Counted from the first letter of the stretch, positions 46,912-56,134 are shown. The stretch is 64,000 bases of DNA from Cognatishimia activa (GCF_026016445.1 NZ_CP096147.1:1524501-1588500), one strand, 5' to 3'. Numbers and translations: made by a program. Notes: generated from the sequence alone by a model not told the origin.

Positions 46912-48957
46912 TTATTCGAACTCCATGATCACATCATCAACCGCAAGACTGTCGCCAGCCCCTGCGTTGATTTTGGTGACCACAGCGGTCTTTTCAGCCC
47001 GCAGGATGTTTTCCATCTTCATGGCTTCCACAGTGCAGAGCGCCTGACCTTCCTGCACTTCCTGGCCCACTTCCACGTCGACCTTCACAATCAGACCTGG
47101 CATTGGGCACAAGAGCATCTTGGAAGTATCTGGTGGCAGTTTCTCTGGCATCAGCTTCGCAAGCTCTGCCTGACGTGGGGTGCGCACGTGCACCTTCATG
47201 TCAGCACCACGGCTGCGGATGCGGAAACCGCCAGAGATTTTGCCGACCTTCAGAACCAATGGGGAGCCATCCACGTCGAGCGTTGCCAGTTGGTCACCCG
47301 GTGTCCAATCAGAGGCCACACGCATTGCTGCGCCATCATCGAAAGTCACGCTCGCGCCGTCATGATCCGCATCGATTTTCAATGCAAATTCAGAACCTTG
47401 CAGAGTCACAACCCAATCTTCACCAACGCGACGCTCGTGGTTGTCCATGCGACCAGAAACACGAGTTCGGCGGATTTCGGCAACACGGTGCATTGCAGCG
47501 GTTGCCGCCGCGATCCGGCGCAGTTCGCCCTCGCCCAGCTCAACGCCTTCGAACCCATCAGGGTATTCTTCGGCGATGAAGGCTGTGGTCATGTCGCCGG
47601 AAACAAACTTCTCGTGATCCATCACAGCTGCCACAAACGGCAGGTTGTGACCAATGCCTTCCACTTCAAAGCCATCCAGCGCATTGCGCATCGCTTCGAT
47701 GGCAGACGCACGATCTGGGCCCCAAGTACAGAGCTTCGCGATCATCGGGTCGTAATACATGGAGATCTCGCCACCTTCGTAAACGCCAGTGTCGTTACGA
47801 ACCGCTGTTTCGCCTTCCGGCGCATCACCATGCCATGTGTTGTTCACTGCCATTGGGCCAGCTGCCACTTCGACCGGTGGGCGGTAGCGGGTCAAACGAC
47901 CGATAGACGGAAGGAAGTTGCGATATGGGTCTTCTGCGTAAAGACGGTTTTCAATCGCCCAACCTGTCAGCGTCACATCTTCCTGACGGATGCTCAGCTC
48001 TTCGCCGTTAGCCACGCGGATCATCTGTTCCACGAGGTCCACACCGGTGATCAGTTCGGTCACAGGGTGTTCCACCTGCAGACGAGTGTTCATCTCAAGG
48101 AAATAGAAGTTCTTGTCGCCATCAACGATGAATTCAACAGTACCCGCAGAGGAGTAGCCCACGGCTTTCGCCAGCGCGACGGACTGTTCGCCCATTGCTT
48201 TACGAGTTTCCTCATCCAGGAACGGGGATGGTGCTTCTTCCACGACCTTCTGGTTCCGTCGCTGGATCGAACATTCCCGCTCGCCCAGATAAATGCCATT
48301 GCCGTGCTGGTCGCAGAGAACCTGAATTTCGATGTGACGTGGCTGTGTCACGAACTTCTCGATGAAGATACGGTCATCACCGAAAGAGTTCGCGGCTTCG
48401 TTCTTGGAAGATTGGAACCCCTCACGGGCTTCGTCGTCGTTCCATGCAATCCGCATGCCTTTACCGCCGCCACCAGCAGAGGCTTTGATCATTACCGGAT
48501 AGCCGATTTCGTTAGAGATTTTAACGGCTTCGTCCGCGTCCTCAATCAGGCCCATGTAACCCGGAACGGTGGAAACGCCCGCTTCCTGAGCGATCTTTTT
48601 CGAGGTGATCTTGTCACCCATTTTTTCGATGGCGCCTTTAGGTGGGCCGACAAAAGCCACGCCAGCCGCTTCCAGAGCTTCGGCAAAATTCGCGTTTTCA
48701 GACAGGAAGCCGTAGCCCGGATGCACAGCCTGTGCACCGGATTGCTTGATGGCGTCCATAACCTTGTCGATGACGATATAAGACTGGTTCGCCGGTGGTG
48801 GGCCAATGTGGATGGCTTCATCGGCCATAGACACATGCAGCGCATTTTTATCGGCATCAGAATAGATGGCGACCGTAGAGATCCCCATTTTCTTGGCCGT
48901 CTTCATCACCCGGCAGGCGATTTCACCCCGGTTGGCGATCAGGATCTTATTGAACAT
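46912..48957 (-). CDS. pccA: Propionyl-CoA carboxylase alpha subunit (biotin carboxylase and BCCP)
   Basis: 681 residues. Biotin carboxylase domain (FNKILIANRGEIACRVMKTA, ATP-grasp Gly-rich loop ASAGGGGKGMRIAW, EMNTRLQVEHPVTE), a linker BT domain, and a C-terminal biotinyl domain with the biotinylated Lys in EAMKMEN. It carboxylates biotin with bicarbonate and ATP; PccB transfers the carboxyl to propionyl-CoA, giving (S)-methylmalonyl-CoA. ATG 48957 has AAGGGAC upstream; the frame runs open to 49026 but crosses a terminator. Confidence 0.96.
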   Translation of the reverse strand: MFNKILIANRGEIACRVMKTAKKMGISTVAIYSDADKNALHVSMADEAIHIGPPPANQSYIVIDKVMDAIKQSGAQAVHPGYGFLSENANFAEALEAAGVAFVGPPKGAIEKMGDKITSKKIAQEAGVSTVPGYMGLIEDADEAVKISNEIGYPVMIKASAGGGGKGMRIAWNDDEAREGFQSSKNEAANSFGDDRIFIEKFVTQPRHIEIQVLCDQHGNGIYLGERECSIQRRNQKVVEEAPSPFLDEETRKAMGEQSVALAKAVGYSSAGTVEFIVDGDKNFYFLEMNTRLQVEHPVTELITGVDLVEQMIRVANGEELSIRQEDVTLTGWAIENRLYAEDPYRNFLPSIGRLTRYRPPVEVAAGPMAVNNTWHGDAPEGETAVRNDTGVYEGGEISMYYDPMIAKLCTWGPDRASAIEAMRNALDGFEVEGIGHNLPFVAAVMDHEKFVSGDMTTAFIAEEYPDGFEGVELGEGELRRIAAATAAMHRVAEIRRTRVSGRMDNHERRVGEDWVVTLQGSEFALKIDADHDGASVTFDDGAAMRVASDWTPGDQLATLDVDGSPLVLKVGKISGGFRIRSRGADMKVHVRTPRQAELAKLMPEKLPPDTSKMLLCPMPGLIVKVDVEVGQEVQEGQALCTVEAMKMENILRAEKTAVVTKINAGAGDSLAVDDVIMEFE

Positions 48958-49011
48958 CGAAAGTCCCTTCTGGTTCGTGATCCGCGCAGGCCTGCTGCGA
49001 GGACAAAGGCA

Positions 49012-49049
49012 ATAAAAAACCACCAAGGCCTAAGTGGGCCTTGATGGTT
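49012..49049 (-). terminator. Hairpin between the Gly-rich lipoprotein gene and pccA
   Basis: A 13-bp stem (one mismatch; GGCC core) with a 6-base loop, followed by TTTTATT on the minus strand. It would end or reduce transcription before pccA, setting its level relative to the upstream genes. Confidence 0.75.
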
Positions 49050-49088
49050 CTATTCATCGGTTGCGCCCGCAAAGGCGCAGATGTCAGG

Positions 49089-49298
49089 TTAGTTGCAGCG
49101 TTCTGGATAGGTCTGGCAGTAGGCCAAGTTGGCTGCTGCGCCGACAACGGCTGCTGTTTTGGCGTTGCCGCCTGTGACAATGGCCGCGCCTGCACCTGCA
49201 CCGGCGCCAAGGACACCCTGTTCAAGCGCCGTGTCGCCACAGGCCGCAAGGCCACCGAAGGCGACACATGTGATCGCCGCAATCTTGAGAATTCGCAT
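49089..49298 (-). CDS. Small lipoprotein with glycine/alanine-rich segment
   Basis: 69 residues. Lipobox LAAC (MRILKIAAITCVAFGGLAAC), then a glycine-zipper-like stretch (GVLGAGAGAGAAIVTGG) and C-terminal YCQTYPERCN with two cysteines. Resembles the Gly-zipper outer-membrane lipoproteins of Rhodobacteraceae. Located in the pccB-pccA interval. Confidence 0.78.
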   Translation of the reverse strand: MRILKIAAITCVAFGGLAACGDTALEQGVLGAGAGAGAAIVTGGNAKTAAVVGAAANLAYCQTYPERCN

Positions 49299-49707
49299 CT
49301 GCTTTTGCCCCTTGTTCCACTCTGAGTGTGGCGCGAGAATGCCACGCTTTTCAGAGCGCGCAATTCATGACGGTTTCCAGCCTGTCGATCGGCAATCACC
49401 CGCGCATCTGCGCTTTGAAAATAAGGGGATAAAGAAATTGCAGCCGGCGCGGTGGGGACAGTACCGGGCCAGCTGCTTTGGGAAGGGTAACGGAATACAC
49501 AGTTACAGACATCAGCGGGGGTCGCCGTCGATGCCATGTCCTGACTATTCTCGCGTGTTACGCCGCGTGCAACCTCAGCCTTTACGATAGTCAAATTGTC
49601 AGCACTATCCCGCGCAATTTTCCGCACCATCGGCGAAGACATGCCAAAAGGCATGCCCTCACAGGTCGCATGGGGCTGAAAATCAGCGGAATATGGCTGA
49701 CTTAGGC
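49299..49707. other. 409-bp intergenic stretch in the pcc locus
   Basis: No convincing gene. A long minus-strand frame covers it but has no recognisable product and runs through two real genes. Contains the hairpin CATGCC-AAAA-GGCATG around 49638-49653 without a T tract. Presumably includes a promoter for the small lipoprotein gene and pccA. Confidence 0.4.
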
Positions 49708-50067
49708 TCATCTCCAATCCGCTCCATCAAAGGCATCAGGAAAGGAGGCGCGCGCCACATCAACGTCAATCCGCAACAAAGCCTCATAGCTTTCAGGATC
49801 AAAGGGGTCTTCCGCAGGAACAACCTCACGACCAAAGAGCCAACTCAGACGGCCCGCATCCAGATTGCCGCGTTCAAAGGTCTCTTCGCCAAAATGTTCC
49901 CAAAGTGCCTGCATAAAGCCGAGATCGGCTTTACGATCAGGCGGACGACGATCCCGGAACCGCTCAAGACGTTTCAGCGGTGTGACCCCTTTGGGGTTTG
50001 GACGGCGAATGGTGAACTGGAAATCTGTACCCGGCAAACGACCCGGGAAGCCACGGTGCTTCAGCAT
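49708..50067 (-). CDS. Hypothetical protein of the pcc locus
   Basis: 119 residues, basic N-terminal half (FTIRRPNPKGVTPLKRLERFRDRRPPDRK) and acidic C-terminal half. No membrane helix. GGAGGG lies before the ATG. A protein of this kind accompanies pcc genes in related bacteria as far as I recall, but no function is known to me. Confidence 0.7.
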   Translation of the reverse strand: MLKHRGFPGRLPGTDFQFTIRRPNPKGVTPLKRLERFRDRRPPDRKADLGFMQALWEHFGEETFERGNLDAGRLSWLFGREVVPAEDPFDPESYEALLRIDVDVARASFPDAFDGADWR

Positions 50068-50121
50068 GATGCGCCCTCCGATCCAAAAGACTGACCGGAA
50101 GGTCGCGTTGTCAGTCCCCGC

Positions 50122-50424
50122 TTATGGGCGTCCAGGCGTACCAGGTGTGCTGGTGCTGCCACCTCCGGATGTGCTGCTGTCATCCGGATCATCGTCACGC
50201 CCTGGCGGCGGACAAATGACACCGGGCGGCGCAATGGAACCGTCTGGCAAGATACATGGGTCTTCGTCATCGTCAGGCACACAGGTGTTGGTGCCGGGGA
50301 TGACGTCACATTCGAAATTGCCGAATTTGTCGTATCTGGGTTCTGTTGTGATCGCTTCGGGTTCTGGTGACCCGCAGGCTGCGACAAGGTACAGAGCGGC
50401 GAAGGCCGCGACGTGTAAGCGCAT
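50122..50424 (-). CDS. Small lipoprotein, Pro/Asp/Gly-rich
   Basis: 100 residues. Signal with lipobox LVAAC (cysteine 17), then a proline- and aspartate-rich mature part with three more cysteines (FECDV, NTCVP, DPCIL) and a fourth in VICPP, ending in a Ser/Gly/Thr/Pro tail. GAGAGGAATT precedes the ATG. No family recognised. Confidence 0.72.
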   Translation of the reverse strand: MRLHVAAFAALYLVAACGSPEPEAITTEPRYDKFGNFECDVIPGTNTCVPDDDEDPCILPDGSIAPPGVICPPPGRDDDPDDSSTSGGGSTSTPGTPGRP

Positions 50425-50543
50425 AATTCCTCTCCCTCATTGTTCCGAATGGACCAATTCAAAGAGAAATTTGCAGCTGCGTCTAGTTTTTTATGTGAAT
50501 TTTCAAGCGACCTAACCAAATGATTTAGATCGAAAGATGTAGT

Positions 50544-50575
50544 TTTGGAGGCAGTCTGGGACTGCCCCCAAAAGG
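50544..50575. other. Inverted repeat after the 47-residue lipoprotein gene
   Basis: TTTTGG-A-GGCAGTC, TGG, then GACTGCC-CC-CCAAAA: a 3-base loop with two matched arm segments. It lies just after the stop on the minus strand. It could end transcription or stabilise the mRNA, but a T tract is missing. Confidence 0.4.
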
Positions 50576-50577
50576 AA

Positions 50578-50721
50578 TTACTTGTATTTGCCGGTGTGTG
50601 TCGGCTCAGTGGAGATCGGCGCTGGATCTGTGACCACGAATTCTTCTTCTGGCTCTTGCGCACAGGCTGCAACAAACGCTGCGAGGCCGAGTGCGACCAT
50701 GACTTTGATGCTCTTGGACAT
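50578..50721 (-). CDS. Very small lipoprotein (47 residues)
   Basis: Encodes MSKSIKVMVALGLAAFVAAC then AQEPEEEFVVTDPAPISTEP and THTGKYK. The lipobox FVAAC at residues 16-20 is clear, and AGGAGAATAAG precedes the ATG. Mature product of only 28 residues, acidic. It lies in the pccB-pccA interval. Comparable tiny lipoproteins in Rhodobacteraceae are uncharacterised. Confidence 0.72.
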   Translation of the reverse strand: MSKSIKVMVALGLAAFVAACAQEPEEEFVVTDPAPISTEPTHTGKYK

Positions 50722-50947
50722 CTTATTCTCCTAATTTTCTTTTCATTAACAACAAGACCGTTAAGTCCTGCCTGCCCCTTGTTTGGGCCCCCGATGGGGA
50801 ACGAGGTATCTTGGGAATACCCGAGGCAGAATGTAGCGGAAAATGCCAAAGAAATAAACGGATAGGCACGTGGCTCACGGTCATGTGGCGTCAAAGACGC
50901 AACTTCCCGCCGATGGCGCGGCGCTACCCCTATATGTTGTGATTGCA

Positions 50948-51352
50948 TCAGAATGCCTCCCAGATACAGGTATCGTTTTCCAAGGTGAAAACCTCGAAAT
51001 ACTGGGTGACATCGGGGTTGGCGACCCCAAATGCGGTTTCACGGTCCGAAAAGGACACAATGATTTGATCAGCTGATTGGCCGGTTTCAGCGAGTTTTGG
51101 CAGCCCAACGCCTTCACAGAGAGCAAGGAAGTCATCCGCCACTGTGGCGTAGCTCACATCATCATACCCAATCGCAGGCGCAACAAAGCGCAAACGCAGG
51201 GCAGAAGTGCCATCTTGCATGTGATCTGTCAGGACTTCTTGCAGCGTCATCGAAAGACCGGAGGGCACAGCCGGAATATCCTCCAATGCCCCGGCTGTGG
51301 TCGCAAGCAGCAAGCTGCCCCCGAATGCGACGATTTTGAGTGGATTAAACAC
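50948..51352 (-). CDS. Secreted DUF6497-like protein
   Basis: 134 residues from GTG 51352 (GAGGGGG five bases upstream). Signal peptide (VFNPLKIVAFGGSLLLATTAGA), mature part beginning LEDIPAVPSGLSMTLQEVL, with RLRFVAPAIG, CEGVGLP and C-terminal FTLENDTCIWEAF; the two cysteines probably form a disulfide. The start overlaps the previous gene's end by 8 bp, so it is coupled to it. Confidence 0.75.
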   Translation of the reverse strand: MFNPLKIVAFGGSLLLATTAGALEDIPAVPSGLSMTLQEVLTDHMQDGTSALRLRFVAPAIGYDDVSYATVADDFLALCEGVGLPKLAETGQSADQIIVSFSDRETAFGVANPDVTQYFEVFTLENDTCIWEAF

Positions 51353-51704
51353 GCGAACCCCCTCCCCGACGCTGCGCAAATCGCACCCAACGGTCTCGCT
51401 TGCTGGCATCGTTCAAAAGGTCCGCAATGCGGCTCTCCAAGGTCTGGCGTGCAACTTGGCGATCACATTGACCACCTGCACGGATCGACAGAGATCCATC
51501 GCTTTCGCTGACTTCCACCACCGGGGAAAACCCCCGCTGGTTTTGCAGCGCACGCCACAGATCCTGGCGCACTTGCTGTGCCACCCGCAACTTGTCCCCA
51601 AGGGGCAGCTTGGCTTCTGAGACCACATCAAACCGGGCCGGGACCCGACGGGCCACGGTCACAGACTGATCGTCTTTCAGGATATGCCAAGCATTGCGGG
51701 TCAC
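51345..51704 (-). CDS. Hypothetical protein downstream of pccB
   Basis: 119 residues from GTG 51704 with GGAGG upstream. Mixed alpha/beta composition: VTVARRVPARFDVVSEAKLPLGDKLRVAQQVRQDLWRALQNQRGFSPVVEVSE is recognisable as a recurring protein next to pccB in relatives. No membrane helix. It begins 34 bp after the pccB stop and is probably cotranscribed with it. Function unknown. Confidence 0.72.
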   Translation of the reverse strand: MTRNAWHILKDDQSVTVARRVPARFDVVSEAKLPLGDKLRVAQQVRQDLWRALQNQRGFSPVVEVSESDGSLSIRAGGQCDRQVARQTLESRIADLLNDASKRDRWVRFAQRRGGGSRV

Positions 51705-51738
51705 AGCTTTCGTGCCTCCGATCCAAACAACTCCCGCC

Positions 51739-53271
51739 TTATAGCGGGATGTTGTCGTGCTTTTTCCAAGGGTTTTTCAGTGACTTGTTGCGCAGGGACG
51801 CAAATGCACGGCTCACGCGGCGACGCGTGGAGTGCGGCATGATCACCTCGTCAATAAAGCCCTTCTCTGCCGCCACAAATGGGTTCGCAAAGCGGTCTTC
51901 ATAGTCTTTGGTGTGCGCTGCAATCTTCTCCGCATCGCCCAGATCGGCACGGTGAATGATCTCTGTTGCGCCCTTGGCACCCATCACCGCGATTTCCGCT
52001 GTTGGCCAAGCGTAGTTGAAGTCACCGCGCAGGTGCTTGGACGCCATAACGTCATAGGCACCGCCGTAAGCTTTACGGGTGATTACAGTCACCTTTGGAA
52101 CTGTCGCTTCGCCGTACGCAAAGAGAAGCTTCGCACCGTGCTTAATAACGCCACCGTATTCCTGCGAGGTGCCTGGCAGAAAGCCTGGAACGTCAACCAG
52201 CGTGAGAATAGGGATTTCAAAGCAGTCACAGAAGCGCACAAAACGCGCCGCCTTGCGAGAACTATCGATGTCCAGACAGCCAGCGAGAACCATTGGCTGG
52301 TTGGCGACAACGCCCACGGTCTGACCTTCCAGACGGATGAAACCTGTGATGATGTTCTTGGCGAAATCCTCCTGGATTTCATAAAAATCACCCTCGTCTG
52401 CCACCTTAGTGATCAGCTCTTTCATGTCATATGGGGTGTTTGGGTTCTCTGGCACCAGCGTATCGAGGCTATCCTCGATGCGGCCTGGTTCATCAAAGAA
52501 TGGACGAACCGGAGGTTTTTCCTTGTTGTTCAGCGGCAGGAAGTCGACCAGACGACGTACTTCAGCCAGCGCCTCAACGTCGTTTTCAAATGCGCCATCA
52601 GCCACGGAAGACTTCTTGGTGTGTGTAGATGCACCACCCAGCTCTTCGGCTGTTACCACCTCGTTGGTCACGGTTTTCACAACGTCGGGGCCGGTGACGA
52701 ACATGTAAGATGTGTCTTTCACCATGAAGATGAAGTCGGTCATCGCTGGGGAATAGACCGCGCCACCCGCACATGGGCCCATGATTACAGAAATCTGCGG
52801 CACAACGCCAGACGCCATAATGTTGCGCTGGAACACTTCCGCATAGCCTGCAAGGGAGGCAACGCCTTCCTGAATACGCGCGCCACCAGAGTCGTTGATG
52901 CCAATCACAGGTGCGCCGTTCTGAACAGCCATATCCATGATTTTGCAGATTTTTTCCGCGTGGGTTTCAGACAAAGAACCACCAAAGACTGTGAAGTCCT
53001 GAGAGAAGACATAGACCATACGGCCATTGATAGTGCCCCAACCTGTGACAACACCGTCGCCCGCTGGTTTTTCCTTTTCCATGCCAAAGTCCGTGCAACG
53101 GTGCGCTTTGAACATGTCAAATTCTTCGAAGCTGTCTTCATCCAGCAGCAATTCAATGCGTTCCCGCGCCGTCAGTTTGCCTTTGCTGTGCTGGCTGTCG
53201 ATACGACGTTGACCACCACCCAGCCGGGCGACTTCGCGGCGATCTTCGAGCTCTTGAAGAATATCTTTCAT
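51739..53271 (-). CDS. pccB: Propionyl-CoA carboxylase beta subunit (carboxyltransferase)
   Basis: 510 residues, standard length. Crotonase-type carboxyltransferase halves: [55 protein letters not shown] and, in the second half, [12 protein letters not shown] and [14 protein letters not shown] 53271 has AGGGGAC upstream. Forms an alpha6-beta6 complex with PccA. Expression is probably controlled through the GCAAA boxes at 53335-53387 by the ScfR-type regulator encoded at 54733. Confidence 0.96.
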   Translation of the reverse strand: MKDILQELEDRREVARLGGGQRRIDSQHSKGKLTARERIELLLDEDSFEEFDMFKAHRCTDFGMEKEKPAGDGVVTGWGTINGRMVYVFSQDFTVFGGSLSETHAEKICKIMDMAVQNGAPVIGINDSGGARIQEGVASLAGYAEVFQRNIMASGVVPQISVIMGPCAGGAVYSPAMTDFIFMVKDTSYMFVTGPDVVKTVTNEVVTAEELGGASTHTKKSSVADGAFENDVEALAEVRRLVDFLPLNNKEKPPVRPFFDEPGRIEDSLDTLVPENPNTPYDMKELITKVADEGDFYEIQEDFAKNIITGFIRLEGQTVGVVANQPMVLAGCLDIDSSRKAARFVRFCDCFEIPILTLVDVPGFLPGTSQEYGGVIKHGAKLLFAYGEATVPKVTVITRKAYGGAYDVMASKHLRGDFNYAWPTAEIAVMGAKGATEIIHRADLGDAEKIAAHTKDYEDRFANPFVAAEKGFIDEVIMPHSTRRRVSRAFASLRNKSLKNPWKKHDNIPL

Positions 53272-53334
53272 TTTGGGTCCCCTTGGATTTGGCAGAAGCA
53301 TAGCTGCGGCGCAGCATCTCGCAAGGAATAACCC

Positions 53335-53387
53335 GCAAATTTGCAAATCATCGCAAATTAAGCACTTGCTAATTGCAAATACGCAAA
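53335..53387. promoter_or_regulatory. Cluster of five GCAAA boxes upstream of pccB
   Basis: GCAAA begins at 53335, 53343, 53353, 53375 and 53383; the second is part of a full TTTGCAAA palindrome. The region lies between divergent pccB and the MFS gene. TTTGCAAA repeats are the reported binding sequence of PccR in Rhodobacter sphaeroides, so this is the likely regulator site for pccB. Confidence 0.65.
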
Positions 53388-53459
53388 CTTTAGACCGATC
53401 GGTTCACTTTTTCATAGAGATCAATGGACAAGTCTCAGGATGAACCATAGGGCTATCTT

Positions 53460-54674
53460 ATGTCCGATATGTCCTCGGCGCGATATTTTCACCGCGCCTC
53501 CCCACCTCATATCTCAACATTGATCCTGCTGGCCGGGCTTGCTGCGCTTAGCATGAATGTGTTTTTGCCAAGCCTTCCAATTATGGCCGAGCATTTTCAG
53601 ACCGACTACCGCGTTATGCAGCTTTCAGTTGGCATCTATCTGGGGTGCAGTGCTTTTCTGCAAATTCTGATTGGCCCGATTTCTGATAAGTTTGGCCGTC
53701 GTCCAGTGATCCTTTGGGGGCTGGCACTCTTTATGGTGGCCACTGTGGGATGCCTCCTGGCACCGAATATCGAAATTTTCCTCGCCTTTCGAATGGCACA
53801 GGCTGTCATTGCGACCGCCATGACCCTTAGCCGAGCGGTTGTGCGTGATCTTTATGACGATGAGAAAGCCGCCTCGATGATTGGCTATGTAACCATGGGC
53901 ATGTCCGTCGTTCCGATGGTTGGCCCAGCATTTGGGGGTCTTTTGCAGGAGTATTTCGGCTGGGCATCCAACTTCTGGATGCTCCTTATATTTGCAGCTC
54001 TGCTCTATTGGATCACCTGGTCCGATCTTGGCGAAACCAAAATGCAAAGCGGCAAAACCCTTGGGGCGCAGTTCCGAGAATATCCAGAACTTCTAACGAG
54101 CCCCCGTTTCTGGGGCTACACCATGGCCTCCGCACTCGCCTCAGGCACTTTCTTTGCCTATATCGGCGGCGCGCCGTTTGTGGGCAGCAACATTTTTGAT
54201 CTTGATCCCAAAAGACTTGGATTGATTATCAGCGCACCCGCTGTGGGCTATATGGCGGGGAACTTCATCTCAGGCCGGTTCTCTACGAGAATTGGCATTA
54301 ACCGTATGATTTTATTAGGATGTATCATCAGCTCTGCCGGGCCAGGTTTAGCCCTTTTGACGCTGATCGCAGGATCAATTAATCCGTTGGCATTCTTCAC
54401 CCCAATGATCCTTATCGGACTTGGAAATGGCATGACCATCCCCAATGCGACCGCAGGCGCACTTTCTGTGAGACCACATCTGGCAGGCACCGCTTCAGGA
54501 CTGACTGGTGCAATGCTGATTGGAATTGGCGCAGCGCTCTCAGCCTTCGCTGGCACATTATTAACGGATGAGACCGGTGCAGCACCGCTTCTGATCCTCA
54601 TGCTGATCTGCGGGCTGATGGGACTTGTAACCATCGGTCTGGTCGTTATGCGCGAGCGCCAGATCCAAAACTAA
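53460..54674 (+). CDS. MFS drug/exporter, Bcr/CflA family
   Basis: 404 residues, twelve membrane helices. FLPSLPIMAEHFQTDYRVMQLSVGIYLGCSAFLQILIGPISDKFGRRPVILWG holds the MFS motif A between helices 2 and 3, and the Bcr/CflA pattern is clear throughout. Substrate unknown. It lies between pccB and the ScfR-type regulator gene, 58 bp before the latter. Confidence 0.92.
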   Translation: MSDMSSARYFHRASPPHISTLILLAGLAALSMNVFLPSLPIMAEHFQTDYRVMQLSVGIYLGCSAFLQILIGPISDKFGRRPVILWGLALFMVATVGCLLAPNIEIFLAFRMAQAVIATAMTLSRAVVRDLYDDEKAASMIGYVTMGMSVVPMVGPAFGGLLQEYFGWASNFWMLLIFAALLYWITWSDLGETKMQSGKTLGAQFREYPELLTSPRFWGYTMASALASGTFFAYIGGAPFVGSNIFDLDPKRLGLIISAPAVGYMAGNFISGRFSTRIGINRMILLGCIISSAGPGLALLTLIAGSINPLAFFTPMILIGLGNGMTIPNATAGALSVRPHLAGTASGLTGAMLIGIGAALSAFAGTLLTDETGAAPLLILMLICGLMGLVTIGLVVMRERQIQN

Positions 54675-54675
54675 A

Positions 54676-54722
54676 TTTGCAAGATTTGCAGACTTGACGT
54701 AACAAGACTGCAAATCTGCAAA
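54676..54722 (+). promoter_or_regulatory. Paired TTTGC/GCAAA boxes at the regulator promoter
   Basis: TTTGC at 54676 and 54685 and GCAAA at 54710 and 54718 form a symmetric array around TTGACG (54694-54699), a candidate -35 element. The last box touches the ribosome binding site of the regulator gene. Suggests autoregulation. Confidence 0.6.
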
Positions 54723-54732
54723 GGATGTTCAC

Positions 54733-56133
54733 ATGGCCACCCAAAAACTCTTTGCTGGTGCGAAACTGCGCGAAATCCGCAATCGTGTCTCACTGACACA
54801 AAAGGATTTCGCCGGGAAGCTCGGCGTCTCGCTGCCCTATCTGAACCAGATGGAGAATAACAACCGGCCTGTATCCACCACGGTTGTCCTGGCCCTGGCA
54901 CAGGAATTTGGGATTGACGTCACCGAGCTGACAACAGGCGACAGCGAGCGTCTGGTCAGCGATATTCGTGAGGCTTTGGCGGATCCTATCCTCTCTGAAG
55001 ACGATGTGCCACTTGCAGATATACGACTTTCTGCTTCAAACGCCCCCACGCTTGCACGGGCTTTCCTAAAGCTGCACCGCGCCTACAGACAGACCCATGA
55101 AAGGCTTGCCTCACTGGACGAAGCACTCGGCCGTCAAGACGTTAAAATGCAGGCCAGCCCCTGGGATGAAGTCCGAGACTTCTTTCACTATTGCGACAAT
55201 TATATAGATGCGGTTGATCACGCGGCAGAGAGCTTTGCCGAACAGGCTAAATCGAAAGGCAGCATTCAGACCGCAGCGATAAATGCCCTCGAACATATCG
55301 GTGTTCGGGTCACTTTAGAGAGCATGAATGCCCTCAGACGTTATGATCCGGAGAGCAAAACGCTCTCTTTGTCCAATCTGGCGACACCCGAGACACGCAA
55401 CTTTCAACTTCTCCTACAAGTCGCTCTTTTACAACGAAATTCCTTACTTGAAGCGACCCTGGATTTGGCGCGCTTTCAGTCGGAAGCTTCCCGGCAGATC
55501 GCGAAAATTGGCCTCGCTAACTATTTTGCGGGCGCTGCGGCCATGCCTTATGGAGATTTTTTGGCCGCCGCACAGAGCACACGCCATGACCTTGAAGTTC
55601 TTTCCCGGCAATTTGGTGCTTCGATTGAGCAGGTCGCTCACCGGCTTTCCACACTGCAGCGCCCGCATCACAAAGGGGTACCCTTCTTCTTTGTGCGTGT
55701 GGATCAAGCAGGCACAATCACAAAACGCCATTCGGCCACGCGATTGCAATTTGCCCGCTTTGGCGGCGCCTGCCCGCTTTGGAATGTACATCGCGCCTTT
55801 GAAACGCCCGGCCGATTCTTGCGTCAATTGGCAGAGACACCCGATGGTGTGCGGTATTTTTCGCTCGCACGCGACGTATCCAAATCAGGCGGGCACTACG
55901 GTGCCCCAGTTCGGCGCTATGCGATTGCGCTCGGCTGCGAGCTCAAACACGCAGACCAAATCGTTTACGCAGATAATATGGATGTCTCCACCGCAGCGTC
56001 ATTTGAACCCATCGGGATTTCGTGCAGGATTTGCGAGCGACCAGATTGTCACCAGCGCTCTGTACCGCCGCTTGAACGCAAGCTGACGATTCACGAAAAT
56101 GAACGCGGCGTTGTGCCCTACGATGTCAGCTAG
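54733..56133 (+). CDS. Short-chain fatty acyl-CoA regulator (ScfR/PccR-like)
   Basis: 466 residues. XRE helix-turn-helix (about 8-65: GAKLREIRNRVSLTQKDFAGKLGVSLPYLNQMENNNRPVS), a central region related to ImmA/IrrE peptidases but without the HEXXH zinc motif, and a C-terminal DUF2083-type domain with four cysteines (GISCRICERPDCHQR). This is the layout of RamB/PrpC-like and PccR regulators, which sense acyl-CoA and control propionyl-CoA carboxylase genes. AAGGA precedes the ATG. Predicted target: pccB and itself, through the GCAAA boxes. Confidence 0.9.
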   Translation: MATQKLFAGAKLREIRNRVSLTQKDFAGKLGVSLPYLNQMENNNRPVSTTVVLALAQEFGIDVTELTTGDSERLVSDIREALADPILSEDDVPLADIRLSASNAPTLARAFLKLHRAYRQTHERLASLDEALGRQDVKMQASPWDEVRDFFHYCDNYIDAVDHAAESFAEQAKSKGSIQTAAINALEHIGVRVTLESMNALRRYDPESKTLSLSNLATPETRNFQLLLQVALLQRNSLLEATLDLARFQSEASRQIAKIGLANYFAGAAAMPYGDFLAAAQSTRHDLEVLSRQFGASIEQVAHRLSTLQRPHHKGVPFFFVRVDQAGTITKRHSATRLQFARFGGACPLWNVHRAFETPGRFLRQLAETPDGVRYFSLARDVSKSGGHYGAPVRRYAIALGCELKHADQIVYADNMDVSTAASFEPIGISCRICERPDCHQRSVPPLERKLTIHENERGVVPYDVS

Positions 56134-56134
56134 T

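Noticed and set aside
47188..49044. Open frame of 618 codons antisense to pccA
   Set aside because: It mirrors the codon structure of pccA, has no recognisable domain and runs through the downstream terminator; a shadow frame.
48947..49717. 256-codon minus-strand frame across the 409-bp gap
   Set aside because: Overlaps a better-supported lipoprotein gene and the pccA start, with no protein features.
51832..53331. Open frame of 499 codons antisense to pccB
   Set aside because: Composition (many His, Phe, Arg) is that of a shadow of a GC-biased gene; no ribosome site or family.
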